A stretch of DNA of 64,000 nt from Rotaria sordida (taxonomy: Eukaryota; Rotifera; Eurotatoria; Philodinida; Philodinidae): assembly GCA_905250125.1 (NCBI GenBank), contig CAJNOL010001021.1, positions 5,247 through 69,246 of the forward strand. Direction: 5' to 3'. The notes below the pieces were generated by a model, which saw only the letters and a list, made by a program, of their open reading frames with translations, searched no databases and was not told where the DNA came from. Shown piece by piece: positions 22,575 through 34,390 of the stretch. The stretch's first letter is position 1; every line of letters starts with the position of its first letter. Position numbers and translations under genes: made by a program.

Positions 22575-24814
22575 ATATTGATTATTGTCAATGCTTTTGT
22601 AAAATAAATTGGTTTATGTAGAATAAAACTATTAAAATAAATAAAATTTATTTTATGTTTGATTGAAAAGAAGCACATCTATGGATAGTACTCGACCTCT
22701 TTTATACAGGCATATAGACAAAGTAAATTAATGTTGTGTAGGTTTAATATATGACTCAAAACAAAAGGTGTAGCCAGACTTTTGACCCGCACTGTATATG
22801 GAATTAATATTATTATCTATACCATCCTTCTTTTATAACTAGAATATTTGCTCGATTTTAACCATGAAAACTAGTGTTTGTATCTACCGTCCTTTTATGT
22901 AAATTTAAGCGACTTGAAACAATTATATTTTGTATTTTGTACTTTTTTCTTCTTACATGCTTTTGTTTTGTCTCATGCTTATCAAATTTGTAATGCAGAA
23001 CCCTAGTAAATGCTAAAAATGAATAAACAAACAGTAAACGTGTCAGTGAAATTAAAAACTTCACATCCCTTTATACAAACAAGTACATTTCAAATTACTT
23101 CGACAACAAGATTGATAGCTGAAAGGTAACAGTAGAGATTAACATGCTGATTTGTCTTTCGTTTAGATTTAAGAGATATAGGTCGATCTGTTCTCGATTG
23201 ATTTGCCCATTTTAAGATGGCTTTGAAAAAGGTCAGTAAATGCTCAATAATCATTATTAATTTTCATCTTAGAAGAGCTTTCTCTCAAATACTTTATTGA
23301 ATGTGAATGTTCTTATCTCGTTCTGAATAGTTTATGTAACTTTAAACACCAATAAAAAAACAAATATTCATAATTGAAACCGCCAATTTCACATTTGATT
23401 CAGTTTTTCTTTCTGTGATGAAGTTTTCATATCATTTCTAAAATGATGCAGCGCTTGCGGCTTCTTGTTTTGCTTTTTCATATTCGTCCATCACCCTCAC
23501 CACACTCCAATTCCAACAGGCGCTCCAATTCAACTCTTTTATTTTCAATAACAAGTATTGTTATATTTCGTTTGTTTTAGACAAGAAAATGCCTATGGAA
23601 TAGTTAACGTGTATATTTAAAAATTGAAAATAGACAAAGAACAAGAAAAAAAAATTAATAGCAAAAAAGAAAAAGAAAATAAATATTTATTGCGAAGACT
23701 AGGCCGATTCGGTTTAATGTATATCCATATATGTCAAACTTGAATTCAACTTTCAAGTTTGACACTACTGAAAATATAAGAATACTGACTTTTTGAATTT
23801 CACACTACAGCTAATCAATGTTTTCTATATGGTTTTTTATTCATGTCTTTTCCAAAGGCATATGGAAACAAGAAGAGAATCAAATTTAAAAAAAAAATAT
23901 AATATTAGGACTCCTTTATTAGGCTTACAAGGGAAGGCAACCAACTGATCAATCGCTTTTGAGTCAAGACTATGTGCGTCATGCAGTTCCTAATGAGGTA
24001 TGAATACTCTGAAAGAAGTTCGGCTATTAGCTTATTGGTGCCGAGACAGTTCATTTTTACGGAGTATTGTAACAGAATACCGTGGTCCCTTGAGGAACAC
24101 CAAAAAACACTGAGTTTGAAATCTCGACTTGACATTTGCGTAAAGACAGATCTTAACGAGAATAGGTTATTGTGAAAAGTTCATATCTTTTGATTTAGTT
24201 CTATCCTGAAAAACGAACATCAAATTATGCCCGTGTATGTATATGAGGGAGGTAAAAGACATGCTTTTATCATAGCTGTATCTTAGTATGGAAACAACGA
24301 AAATATCTGGAAGTTGAAACAATAAATTATTCTCGTTTAAGGTCTATCTCAGTTCAATGTTTCAAGTCGAAATTCTAAAATCAATTTTCTTGCTATTCTT
24401 AAGGAGAAGCATATATATCGTCTTTTTTTATTGAATAGTACTGTGCAAGCCAAACTAGTCGAATATCACATATCTCCTAGCTATTTATTATCTTATTTTA
24501 TCTTTTTACTTTCTTCTTTTTTATAATTCGCATTGGTAAATGTGAGTTGTCACTACTCATATTAACATGTGTTCGTCTGCTGATTTGTTTTTGCTGTGTT
24601 TGTAGAAAAGAAGTGATAAAAGTATAATGTTGATACTAATCTTCTTTATTTTTGTCAAAGTTTTTCATGAAGTGCATAGAAAAAAAACTAGGGTGACATG
24701 TGGACAACTGCACAAAAAAAACCTAAAAAGAAAGAGAAAAAAACCTGTTTCAAACACGCAATATTCAGATAGATAAGAACATATTCATATTGTCATTCAT
24801 AACGTTTTTATCCT
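22575..24814. other. Intergenic region between F-box gene and myosin locus
   Basis: AATAAA-type poly(A) signals follow the F-box stop within 70 nt. Minus-strand frames of 68 and 76 codons at 22858-23064 and 23905-24135 have no recognised homology. Otherwise nothing recognised. Confidence 0.5.
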
Positions 24815-27800
24815 TTAACGTTGACGAACTGAACCAGCACGAAGTGTTGATGTTGCTCGTACTGTTGTAGTAGCTTCTCGTAATTCACGCTAGAGAATTA
24901 AAACAAAAAAAAAATCTTTAATTATATTTTTTAATAAAAAAAAAAGACTAACTTACAGCTGGAGAAGTACGACTAGCACTAACAGATGATCGATTTTTGG
25001 CACGTAATTTACCAAGTTGATTTTCAGCTAAATCAGCACGTTCAGCTGAGTCTTCTGCAAAAATAAAGACATTTTCGATTGTTTTTTCTTGTTTTTTTTT
25101 TTCATTAATTAACTCACCAAGTTCTGTTTGAACTTTACGAAATTTAGTTAAACTAATTGCAGCAATTTCCTCTAAAAAAAAAAAAAGAAAAGTTTAAAAA
25201 AAAATAATCGTTGTAAAAATATCTATTTATCAGCTTCTTCAACTTGACGTTTGTAAACTTTAATCTTTGATTGTAATTTTTCAATAAGATCTTGTAAACG
25301 TAATTGATTTTGACGATCTTCTTCTGTTTGAAATGCAAGTTCTTTCAAACGACGATAATTTTTACGTAATTCTTTCAATGTTTCCTGATGACGATGTTGT
25401 TCTAATTCATTTTCATTCTCTAATTCATGTATCTAATATATTAAAAACAAAAAAAACGAAAAATTGAATTTTATTTTTATTTTTGTTCTTTTAAAAAACT
25501 TCTTACACGTTGTTCAAGTTTAGCAATAACACATTTTCCACCTTTAAGTGAATTAGCTTCAGCTTCATCAAGATGCGTTTGAAGATCTTTAACCTGTTGT
25601 TCAAGACCTTTACGTAATCGTTCAACTTGTAAAGCATGATCTTGTTCTTGACGTTATTTTTCAACAAGACGTCAAGCATGAGCACTTGCTTTCTTAGCAT
25701 GTTCTTCATTATTTTTAAGTTCACTAACAGCTTCATCTAAATCAGCTTGCATAGCAGCAATAGTTGATTCAAGTTGTCGTCGTTGTGAAAATAAATTCGC
25801 ATTTTGTGTATTTATATCACTAATACGATCAACTGCATCATGTAATTCATTTTCAGCTGCTTTACGTGCACATTCAGCTTGTTTTAAAGCTGTAGGTAAT
25901 TCTTCAAGTTCACCATTTATAAGATTAGCACGACGTTCAGCTACAGCAGCTGGTTCACGTGCTTTATCACGTTGTCTTTGTTCTTCTTCAATTTGTGTTT
26001 GTAATTCAGTAATATTTTGTTGAATTCTTTTTAATGTTTTTTGTAAATCAGCATTTGTACGATTTGCATGATCAAGTGCAACTTCAAGATCATTAATATC
26101 TGATTGAAGTTTCTTTTTCTAGAAAAAAACAAAATATTTTAAATTATCATTTTTGTTTTAGTTCTTTTGTTTTGTACTTGTTTAAGTGCTTAAGCTTTTG
26201 AACGTGTTTCAACTTCTAAACTTGCTTGCATTGATTCAATTGCACGTTGATGATTACGTCTTGTATTTTCAAATTCTTCTTCTTTTTCTTCAAGTCTTCG
26301 ATCAATTTCTTGACGAACTGTATTTAATTCCATTTGAGCTCAAAGAACTTTAGCTTCTTCTTGTTCAAGTGTTGCTTGAGCATCTTCTAATGCAGCTTGT
26401 AATTCTTCTTTTTCTAATTCAGCACGTTTACGAGATTTTTCTAATTCATGAACTGATTTTCCACCTTCACTTAATTGATCAATAAGATCCTTAAAAAACA
26501 CAAAAAAAACAAATGATTTGTTTTTCTTATATAAAGAAGAATAAATATAAAAAACAAACGTTTAATTTCATGAGGTAAATTTCTATTTTCTTTTCTAAGT
26601 GCTTGAATTTGTTCATGTGATTCTTCATATTGTGTTTTAAGTTAAAATAATTCTGTTGAAAAATATGTTGTTTCTTCTTTTTGTGACGTTTCAAGTTCAA
26701 CGGTTATATCTTCAGATATTTGTTTCCATTGATTAATTAATTTATAAAATTGTTTTTGTTTTTTATCCATAGCCGATGGATGTTAATAAATAATGATAAA
26801 AGAAAAAAAAAGAAAGAAATTATTTATTTGTTTTATATTAATTATATGTTAAACTTAGTAGCATTATCACGTTCAACATCAACCATAAGATCTTCAACAT
26901 TACCTTGAAGACGAGGTTTAACTTTTTCTAATGCATTACATTTATTTAAAGCAGCTTCAACTTGTTCTTCACCTTCGGTTAATTTAGCAGCTAATTTTCA
27001 TTTACCTTCTTCAAATTCTTCACCACGATCTATTCTTAAATGAATATTAAATTTTTTAATAATAAACTAAAATTTTTAAATTGGTGAAATTTTAACCTTG
27101 AGATTGAAAATGTGCTCTCCATTGTTGTACTTTAGCATTAAGTTTAGTAACTTGTCTTTGAAGTTCAATTTTAGCTTCTTGTTCTTCATCAAGTTGTTCT
27201 CGTGCTTGTTCAAGATCACTAGTTAAATAACGTATGTTGAGAATCTAAATAAATATTAGGAGAAATATTTCACATTTATTCTCAATTGTAAAAGTATAAA
27301 TCTTCGAATGAATATAATCATTTTTCTATTCGATTTGTCTTATATTTAGATCTGAGTAAAAGCATGACTCGTGACATCGACAGACGACTGATGAAATATA
27401 TAGTTATGATTTTTGATGATCTATCACTTGTTCAACTTCTTCTCGGTCAAAGATGAAAGCTGAGTGATTAATTTGTTTGGCACATACATTCAAGGTATTG
27501 TGTTCAAAACTCTATGCAACTTAGACATAGAATGATGCTAACCAAGCACTGCCGGCTGTTTCTCCCGGATAATCAGTTCAATAGCATACTGATTACTTTG
27601 TGACATATGCCAGTCATTCTAATTAGTATATGATTAGTCATTGTGTGCGAGTAGGTCAAGTAATTGGGTGGAAGAACTCTGAATGAGGTCAGCCTTCTCT
27701 CCAGAACTATAGATAGATTTAGGGTATTTTCTTCTTCGCTTAAAGATGAAACTGATACCAATATCTCTCGTTCTCTGTCCTTTGCATACACGCATAAATA

Positions 27801-29140
27801 ACTTAATTCATGTATTTTTTATCAATTATTTGTGACTAATAGAGTCTATCGTGTTCTGTTTCTCTGTCATGATAATAAAAGTTAATATCTGTGATAATAG
27901 TTACTAACTGAACCTTTGCCACGTAATTCATCATCTAATGTTCGTTTAGCTTCATCAAGTTGTTGTTGTAATGCTGTTTTAGCTTTATTTAAAGTTCCAA
28001 TTTGACGTTCAAATTCTTCAATTTGTCTAGTTAAATCTGAATTTTCACTTGATAATTTTGTTTTACTATGATTTAAATCAGTTATTTGTTTAACATGATC
28101 TTCAATTTTAGTTTGAATACGATTTAATTGTTGTTCAAGTTGTTTTGAAAGTTTTTCAGCAGCTGCTTCACCTTTTTGTAGATGTTCAATTTGTGTACGT
28201 AAATCATCTAATTCAGATTTAACTGTTTGTTTTTCTTTTTCTAATTGATTTTTTAATTTTTGCAATTAATCAATTTGTTCACCCATTTCTTAAAAAAAAA
28301 AATAAATTTACCATTAACAGCATCTTGATGTTTTTTTTCGTAATTGTGCAGCTGTAGCTTCATGTTAAAGATTAGCTTCTTCTAAATCTCGACGAAGTTT
28401 TTGTAATTCAGATTCACGTTTTTTATTCATTTCAAATTGTGATGATGTTGCACCATCAGCTTCTTCTAAATAATCATTAATTTCATCAATTTCTCTTGCT
28501 AAATCAGCTCGTTGTTGTCTTTCATTTTCTATTTCTTCTTCTAATTCTTCAATACGAGCTTGTAATTCTTTGATTTTTTTCCTAAACTTGTTACTTGTCC
28601 TTGTTCATCTTCAAGACGTCCACCCATTTGTTGAATTTCTTGATCTTTACGTTTAATATTTTCTTCTAATTCACCTTTGGATTTTTCTACTTCTTCTAAA
28701 TTACTTTGTAATGCTTTTAAATCAGTTTCAAGTTTTCGTTTTGATTTATCTAAATCAGCACGAGCTTTTTTTTTCGCGTTCTAAATTATCTTCTAATTCA
28801 TCAAGTATTTGTTCAAATTTAGCTTTAAGTTTATTTAAATGATTAACTTCATCTTCTTCACCTTGTAATTGTTCAGTTGTTTTAGAATTTTGTTCTTCAA
28901 GACGTTTACGTTCACGTGTTAATTTAGCTATTGTTTCATCTTTATGAGCAATTTCATCTTGTAATGTATGAATTTGATTATCACGTGTTTTACATTCATT
29001 TTCAGATTTTTGTAAACTTAAACGCATATCATCAATATCTTTTTTTAAACATCAATATCATGTTCAAGTTTCTTTTTCTTATTATTTAATTCTTGTGCAC
29101 TTTCTTCTAAATCTTTAACTTGTTGTTCAAGATCAGCTTT
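24815..29140 (-). pseudogene. Muscle-type (class II) myosin heavy chain, coiled-coil rod only, disrupted
   Basis: Minus-strand exons reconstruct the rod through to the C-terminus: [126 protein letters not shown] and a tail ending in ATSTLRAGSVRQR. The heptad pattern is clear. The last exons are 25507-26118, 25231-25432, 25118-25171, 24957-25054 and 24815-24889. Breaks: stops at 28365-28367, 28266-28268, 26998-27000, 26642-26644, 26340-26342, 26190-26192, 25672-25674 and 25654-25656, several looking like CGA>TGA or CAA>TAA; frameshifts at homopolymers near 28580, 28770 and 29045; no GT donor after the exon at 25231; and no AG before 26772. Sequence at about 27251-27895 is an extra-long interruption. 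The head domain is absent: upstream sequence is replaced by a family T end and an assembly gap. It could be a silenced paralogue or a poor consensus. Confidence 0.88.
27251..27895. other. About 640-bp interruption inside the myosin rod
   Basis: Other introns in this gene are mostly 50-85 nt; this one is about ten times longer and carries no myosin sense. A minus-strand frame at 27573-27791 is not recognised. An unidentified insertion in an intron is the likeliest reading. I see no clear terminal inverted repeats. Confidence 0.45.
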
Positions 29141-29273
29141 TTATGTACTCAAAAAGTTCATAGACTCTAGAATTGGTCAGTGTGCCCGTCCGGCCGTTTA
29201 CACGAGAACTTTTGAAAGGAGAGTCCAATCGTGATGAAATTTTCTACACAGTTTAGTCTCAATAATATCTCGG
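29138..29273 (+). mobile_element. Family T element, copy H, truncated by the assembly gap
   Basis: Starts with TTTTTATGTACTCAAAAAGT directly after the myosin codons for KADLEQ. It continues with the shared block including GGCCGTTTACACGAGAAC, GGAGAGTCCAATCGTGATG and TCTCAATAATATCTCGG, then runs into Ns. Either a real insertion cuts the myosin gene here, or repeat ends caused the assembly to break or mis-join. Confidence 0.85.
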
Positions 29274-29373
29274 NNNNNNNNNNNNNNNNNNNNNNNNNNN
29301 NNNNNNNNNNNNNNNNNNNNNNNNNNNNNNNNNNNNNNNNNNNNNNNNNNNNNNNNNNNNNNNNNNNNNNNNN
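29274..29373. other. Assembly gap of exactly 100 N
   Basis: A run of exactly 100 Ns is the usual placeholder for a gap of unknown size, so adjacency of the two sides is not proven. Confidence 0.97.
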
Positions 29374-29863
29374 AAAAAAAAATCTTTTCAAATCGAATCT
29401 TTATGATAAACTACTGTCGAGAATTGATCGAATAGAATATAGAATATATTTATTTGTTTATATCGAAATGTGAAAGTATTTTTATTTCGAAGATTTATTT
29501 TGATATATTTCATCTAATCAATGATTAGATTTAAAGAATAATCTTAATAATAAGTAGGATTTTATTGAAAATAAAATCAATAAATATAATTCAATCTTAT
29601 TTTGTTGCATAAATTAAAATATAAAATAGAACATATCGAAAAACATCATTCTATTGAGTAAATAAAGAGAAAAAATGCAGGTGAATGATCTCATTTTACT
29701 TAAATATATTAATAGAAAATGAGTCTTAGAAAAATCAGTCAATGTATAATTATTAATTATTAGTCGAATTTTTGCTTGTTATTCTAGACGATTGAAAATA
29801 AATATTGATTTAAATAAAGTTAAATGGAAGATTTCGAATTTCCATGAAATAATAATTTAAATA

Positions 29864-30699
29864 AAGAATATAAATAATGTATTCTTGGTCAAGGTGCAGT
29901 TGGAAAAAGTTGTCTTGTTAGTTGTTTAAATTTATTTAATAGATATATCAACTTCATTTTATTTTCTTATTGTTTTAGGCAATAGAATTTGTTGAAGGAA
30001 TTTTTCTTAATAGATATGATCCAACAATTGAAGATGTTTATAAAAAAAGTATTTCGATTTTATATTTAACTAAGATTAGATTTTGAAATTGTTTAGACAA
30101 TTGAAATTGATCAAAAAGAATTTTTTGTCGAAATTCTTGATACAGGTGGAACTGTTTGTTATTAATCAAGACTTTTTTTTGTTAAACATTAAATAAAGGT
30201 TTGTTTTTCTTTTCTTATAGGAAACATTTCGATCAATGCGTGATTTGTATATTATAAATAGTAAAGGTTTTCCAATTATTTATTCAATAACATCTCAATC
30301 AACATTTGATCAAGTTGATCTATTCTATAATAAAATAATGAATATTAAAATAAATTTATTTATTTATTTATTTAAAACTAAACAAGAAATAAATTTCTAT
30401 AAATAGAAAGAACAATCAGCATTGGTACTTGTTGTAAACAAAGTTGATTTATCTAATACGGAAATATTTATTCAAAGAGAAAAAGGTCAAAGATTAGCTG
30501 ATCAATGGATGTATCCTTTTTATCAAACATCAGCTAAACATTCTATTTATGTTAATCAAGTTATTTCAATAATAAAATATTTATTTTCTTAAAAATATTA
30601 TTTCGATTGTTGTTGTTTTTTTTTCTTTAGATATTTATTGATTTAATAAGAGAAATTGATCGTCGATTAGCATGTCTAAGAAAAGCATCACGACACTAA
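29864..30699 (+). pseudogene. Rap/Ras-like small GTPase, six short exons, degenerate
   Basis: Membrane-signalling GTPase family. Pieces in order: GAATAT at 29864 opens EYK-stop-CILGQGAVGKSCL (G1/P-loop; exon ends 29916); AIEFVEGIFLNRYDPTIED (29979 to about 30048, the Rap-like effector region); TIEIDQKEFFVEILDTGGT (30097-30153); ETFRSMRDLY then YSITSQSTF (30221-30349); LVLVVNKVDL and TSAKHS (30407-30559); IFIDLIREIDRR, stop at 30699 (30631-30699). Oddities: TAA just before the P-loop where Rap has Leu; seven A's at the end of exon 2 break the phase; no GT donor exists for the intron after 30349; DTGG replaces DTAG; and the C-terminus lacks a CAAX box. No convincing start codon is found. It is probably a relic or rogue paralogue; sequencing error could explain some breaks, not all. 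Confidence 0.75.
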
Positions 30700-31735
30700 T
30701 CGATATGCCTTTAACTAGAATTTCACTCATCAAATTTTGCTTTTGTTGTTCTTCTTTTTCTCGAAAAAAAAGCAAAGAAAAATGAAATTTAATTAACAAT
30801 AAAAACTATTTTCGATAAAGATTTCGTTATTAGATTTTTTTGTTATTATATATTATATTAAATATAATCTAAACAATAATTAATCTAGAAAATTTGTTTT
30901 TTTTCTTAAATTAAATTAATTATATTAACAATCACTATTTATTATTTATCATCATAATCAGATTTTTTCAAAAAAAAAAACAAAACAAGATTTTCATCTA
31001 ATTAACTATTCTTAGAAATTTTTCGTGTTTTTCTTTTTAATTTTAATCATTTTTGTTAAGTGTGCATATTGAAATCAATTGAATATTTTTATCTAAACAA
31101 ATAAATAAAATAATATGTCAATATCTATCCTATATTGAGAGAAGCAACAAGTTAATTATTCACCATTGATAAATTAATATTGATAATTTATTTTCAAAAA
31201 AAAAATCTCAATACTTCTATTAACTATAATGATTAACTTTACTAAAAAGAACATATTTGAATAATTGATGAAAAAGAAAATATCAGTTTAACAATAATAA
31301 ATTCTCATTTATGATTAAAAATTTATTCGATATATATTATATAAATAAATAAATAAATATATTATTTATGTTTGAGACTCTAGAATAATATTCTCAGAAA
31401 ATATATTCGAATATAATAAACTAATTCAAGTTTGTTTTTTTTTCATTGACAATTATTAAAATAAAATATTATTTTAAATTAATCAATGATTATTTATCTA
31501 TTTAATTAAATATAAAACAATCAATTTATTTAGTTCAATCATTTCTTCAGATCTTTATCATTTAAAATCAATTTGAAAAATTCAATTTTATTAAAGATTT
31601 TCAACAGTTGATTTCATCTCCATATTATACATCATAGAAATAAACATGGACGAAATAATTCAACTCTCAATATAGTTAAAATGTATTTAAAAGGCTGGAG
31701 GGTGAATTTGATAGCAAAATTGGCCCTATTTCAAA
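30700..31735. other. A+T-rich spacer
   Basis: No gene, RNA or structured repeat recognised. Confidence 0.5.
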
Positions 31736-31739
31736 ATCA

Positions 31740-32075
31740 TAAGAGAACTCACACTAATTAACCTAGGTAAAGTTAGCACTATATTTTACTTTTTTGCGTC
31801 CCAATTCGTTTTACGACTTGAGTTGATTCTCTAGTTGATTGAGTTAGATGCAGAATTATATTTTCCATGATAATGATGCTATTTTCGACGAAGGTCATCT
31901 AGCTAATACCTCATTTATACGGTGAATACTGCTTTTTTGAGGGTTTTTTTAAAGAGTATTTCCCATTCGGATTTGCTCGACAACTTGAGTTGACTCTAGA
32001 AATGGTTGAGTTCAATGTAGAGAATTGAAATCTGCGCCAAATGATACTATTTTTAACTAGGATCATCGGGCAAAA
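31740..32075. repeat. Diverged relatives of the 17938-19003 element arm
   Basis: Two imperfect copies carry GATGCAGAATTATATTTTCC or GAGAATTGAAATCTGC, followed by ATACTATTTTTAACTAGGATC and CATCGGGCAAAAA. These parallel the arm of the GC-cored foldback element. The GC-rich core is absent here. Confidence 0.5.
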
Positions 32076-32235
32076 ACAATCGATGAAGGTGATAGTGCAG
32101 TGTCAATCTTTAGAAAAAGATATGAAAATGTTCGACTAAAAAAATATACATTTGATAATCATGACAAAGTAGAAATATCAATTATAAATCAATGATCAAT
32201 ATAGTATACAAACTATACAGAAGATAGAAGAAAAG

Positions 32236-34390
32236 TTTATTACAGATGCAAGAAAGTCAAATGTTGTCATTCTCGCAATGTCGTGCAACTATTCATCTCC
32301 TATATAATGGAGATAGGAATAAATTAACCATTTATCAAACGAAAGTTGAACACGAACATTATAATGGTGTTACAAATTCGTGGTGTTGATGAAAATGTTG
32401 AAAAGTACATAGAAGATTTATATAATGATGGTATAAACAAATCAAAACTGACTCTTCAAGCATTTCAATAAAGAAAAATAAATATGCTAACGTTAGCATA
32501 GATAAACAATTATCTTGCCTTTTGTAAAAAACAAAAGAAATTTCATTCAAATAAAATAAGTTAGGTCAATTTGAACAATGGTGTGAAAATAATCAAAATA
32601 TTTCAATTAATGAAAAGAAATCTTTTATTGTATGATAGAAGATATTATATTATCATCAACAATATTAAGATATAAAAGGTGATTATAGAAACGAATTTCC
32701 TATGTTTATGTTAGAACGGGGGAGAAAACTAAATCCTCAAATCTTATCGAATCATACGGAATGATGGAATTCTATAGAATATTGGAATCTTCACCCAAAA
32801 AGCCCTTATAAATAGTACTATTACAGAAAAAAATATGTTCAAATACATCAACGATTAATAGAAGAGTGTAAGAACATTTATCGTAATTTTCTTATTCAAA
32901 ACCTCTTCTTTTCAAATCGTGAAATTGTAAATGGATCTCTTTCGATATATATTTTAGATTAAGATCAATAAACATACAATATTTAAAAATTCAGTAGTAG
33001 AAGAAGGATTGATGGTAAGGTCACTCCTATTTAGATATAATATCACGTATTTAAAAACAGTAAAAAAAAATCTTGAACATAAATCCATAAATAAAAGATT
33101 TATCATTTCTATATAAATATCACGATAATACACATTGAATATATATCTTGTGGGCAAATTTTTAATTTGACTAGGCAAAATTCGAATGCAACTAAAGATA
33201 CATTGACATAATTAAAACTGAATAGAATATTTTTTTATTCAACAATATTTCCTCATTTAACTGAACAATTTACAAAAGAAAATATTTTTATCTATTCGTC
33301 CATATTTGTATAACCATCTCATTTTGAATGACAATATTTTATATCGTATGAAAATAATGATGATGAAGACAACATTTATAATAATAGTAATGATGAAGAT
33401 GAGGATTCGACATCTAATAATGAAGAAACAACTGAACGTGTTCACTCTATAAAAGCTAGTTTTTTTCGAACACGTATTGAAGATAAGATTAATCCTGATT
33501 TAGCAAACTGATATTTCAAAGTGAAAATTAATGATACGACGAAATTCTTACATAAACAGTTAGCAGTATGACTGTCGATTGACAAAAATGATCGTCTGTC
33601 AACCGATAGGTTATCACCAGTTATCAAAGGAAGTAAATTAAATTAAATAAAAAGCGATTCGAACATTTCTGTATATTGAAACATTAATTATATGATTATT
33701 GATATAAAAAGTATCAAAAATTTTTCATTAATAACTAATTCTACTGATGCAATTATATACTTAGACAGATGATAAGATAAATCGATCTGAATCTATTGAT
33801 AGATAAATGAGGAGATCAGTTCGGTTACAACGCTTCTAGTGGAGGTAATCTCATTCTATGAACTACAACTCACTAAACAAATAACAACTCATCAATGCAT
33901 ATATCTATCAATAACCACAAAAGAATAGAATAAACAAAAACAAAAAAAAATATTATCACGGAAACCTGAAGATGATACAGATGGAGTCCTTTGACAACTT
34001 TAGAAGCTTTTTGAAAATCTGAAGGAGTTTTAAGGAATCCAAAAGAATCTGATGAAATCCTAGAGAATCCTAGGGAATCCGAAAGAATCATAGGGAATCT
34101 TTGAAATTCAGAGGAATTCAGAATTTCAGGATTCCGATTATTCCCCCTTGTTATATTATCTGTTGGTTAGCTCAAGATCCGATCAATGTTCCAACATATA
34201 GATATTGTTGCTACTTATAAATTAGTATGGGAAGGTTTTCCAGTACTACCTAATTATTGGAAAAACTGATTTGAATAAAGCATTTCATCCATTTGGTTTA
34301 GCAATATGTTCAAATGAAAAAAAAAAACAAAAGATTTTCAATTTATCTTCAATAGTCTTGAAATTGGTATGCAAAAAGTGTGTGTGAGTG
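32236..34390 (+). pseudogene. Decayed FLYWCH zinc-finger / MULE-type transposase fragments
   Basis: At 32236-32470 a FLYWCH-like segment reads YYRCKKVKC, then, one frame on, CRATIHLL and HEHYNG, followed by DENVEKYIEDLYNDGINKSK. GQFEQWCENN follows at about 32566. At 34180-34390 a transposase segment reads VATYKLVWEGFPVL, then, frameshifted, TDLNKAFHPFGLAICSNE and DFQFIFNSLEIGMQKV, which matches the wording of MULE-type transposases I know from bdelloids. In between, 32690-32970 (FPMFMLERGRKLNPQIL and YYRKKYVQIHQRLIEECK) and 33350-33645 (YFKVKINDTTKFLHKQLAV) are further coding-like relics with stops. All parts are broken by stops and frameshifts. The pieces may come from more than one insertion. 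Confidence 0.6.
33980..34145. repeat. Cryptic repeat of GGAATCC/GGAGTCC words
   Basis: Degenerate copies of GAGAATCCTAGGGAATCC-type words occur every 10-20 nt. Same family as 11890-12240. It sits inside the decayed transposase region. Confidence 0.6.

Noticed and set aside
22858..24175. Three short frames of 67-76 codons
   Set aside because: No homology recognised, no splice-consistent neighbours, expected by chance.
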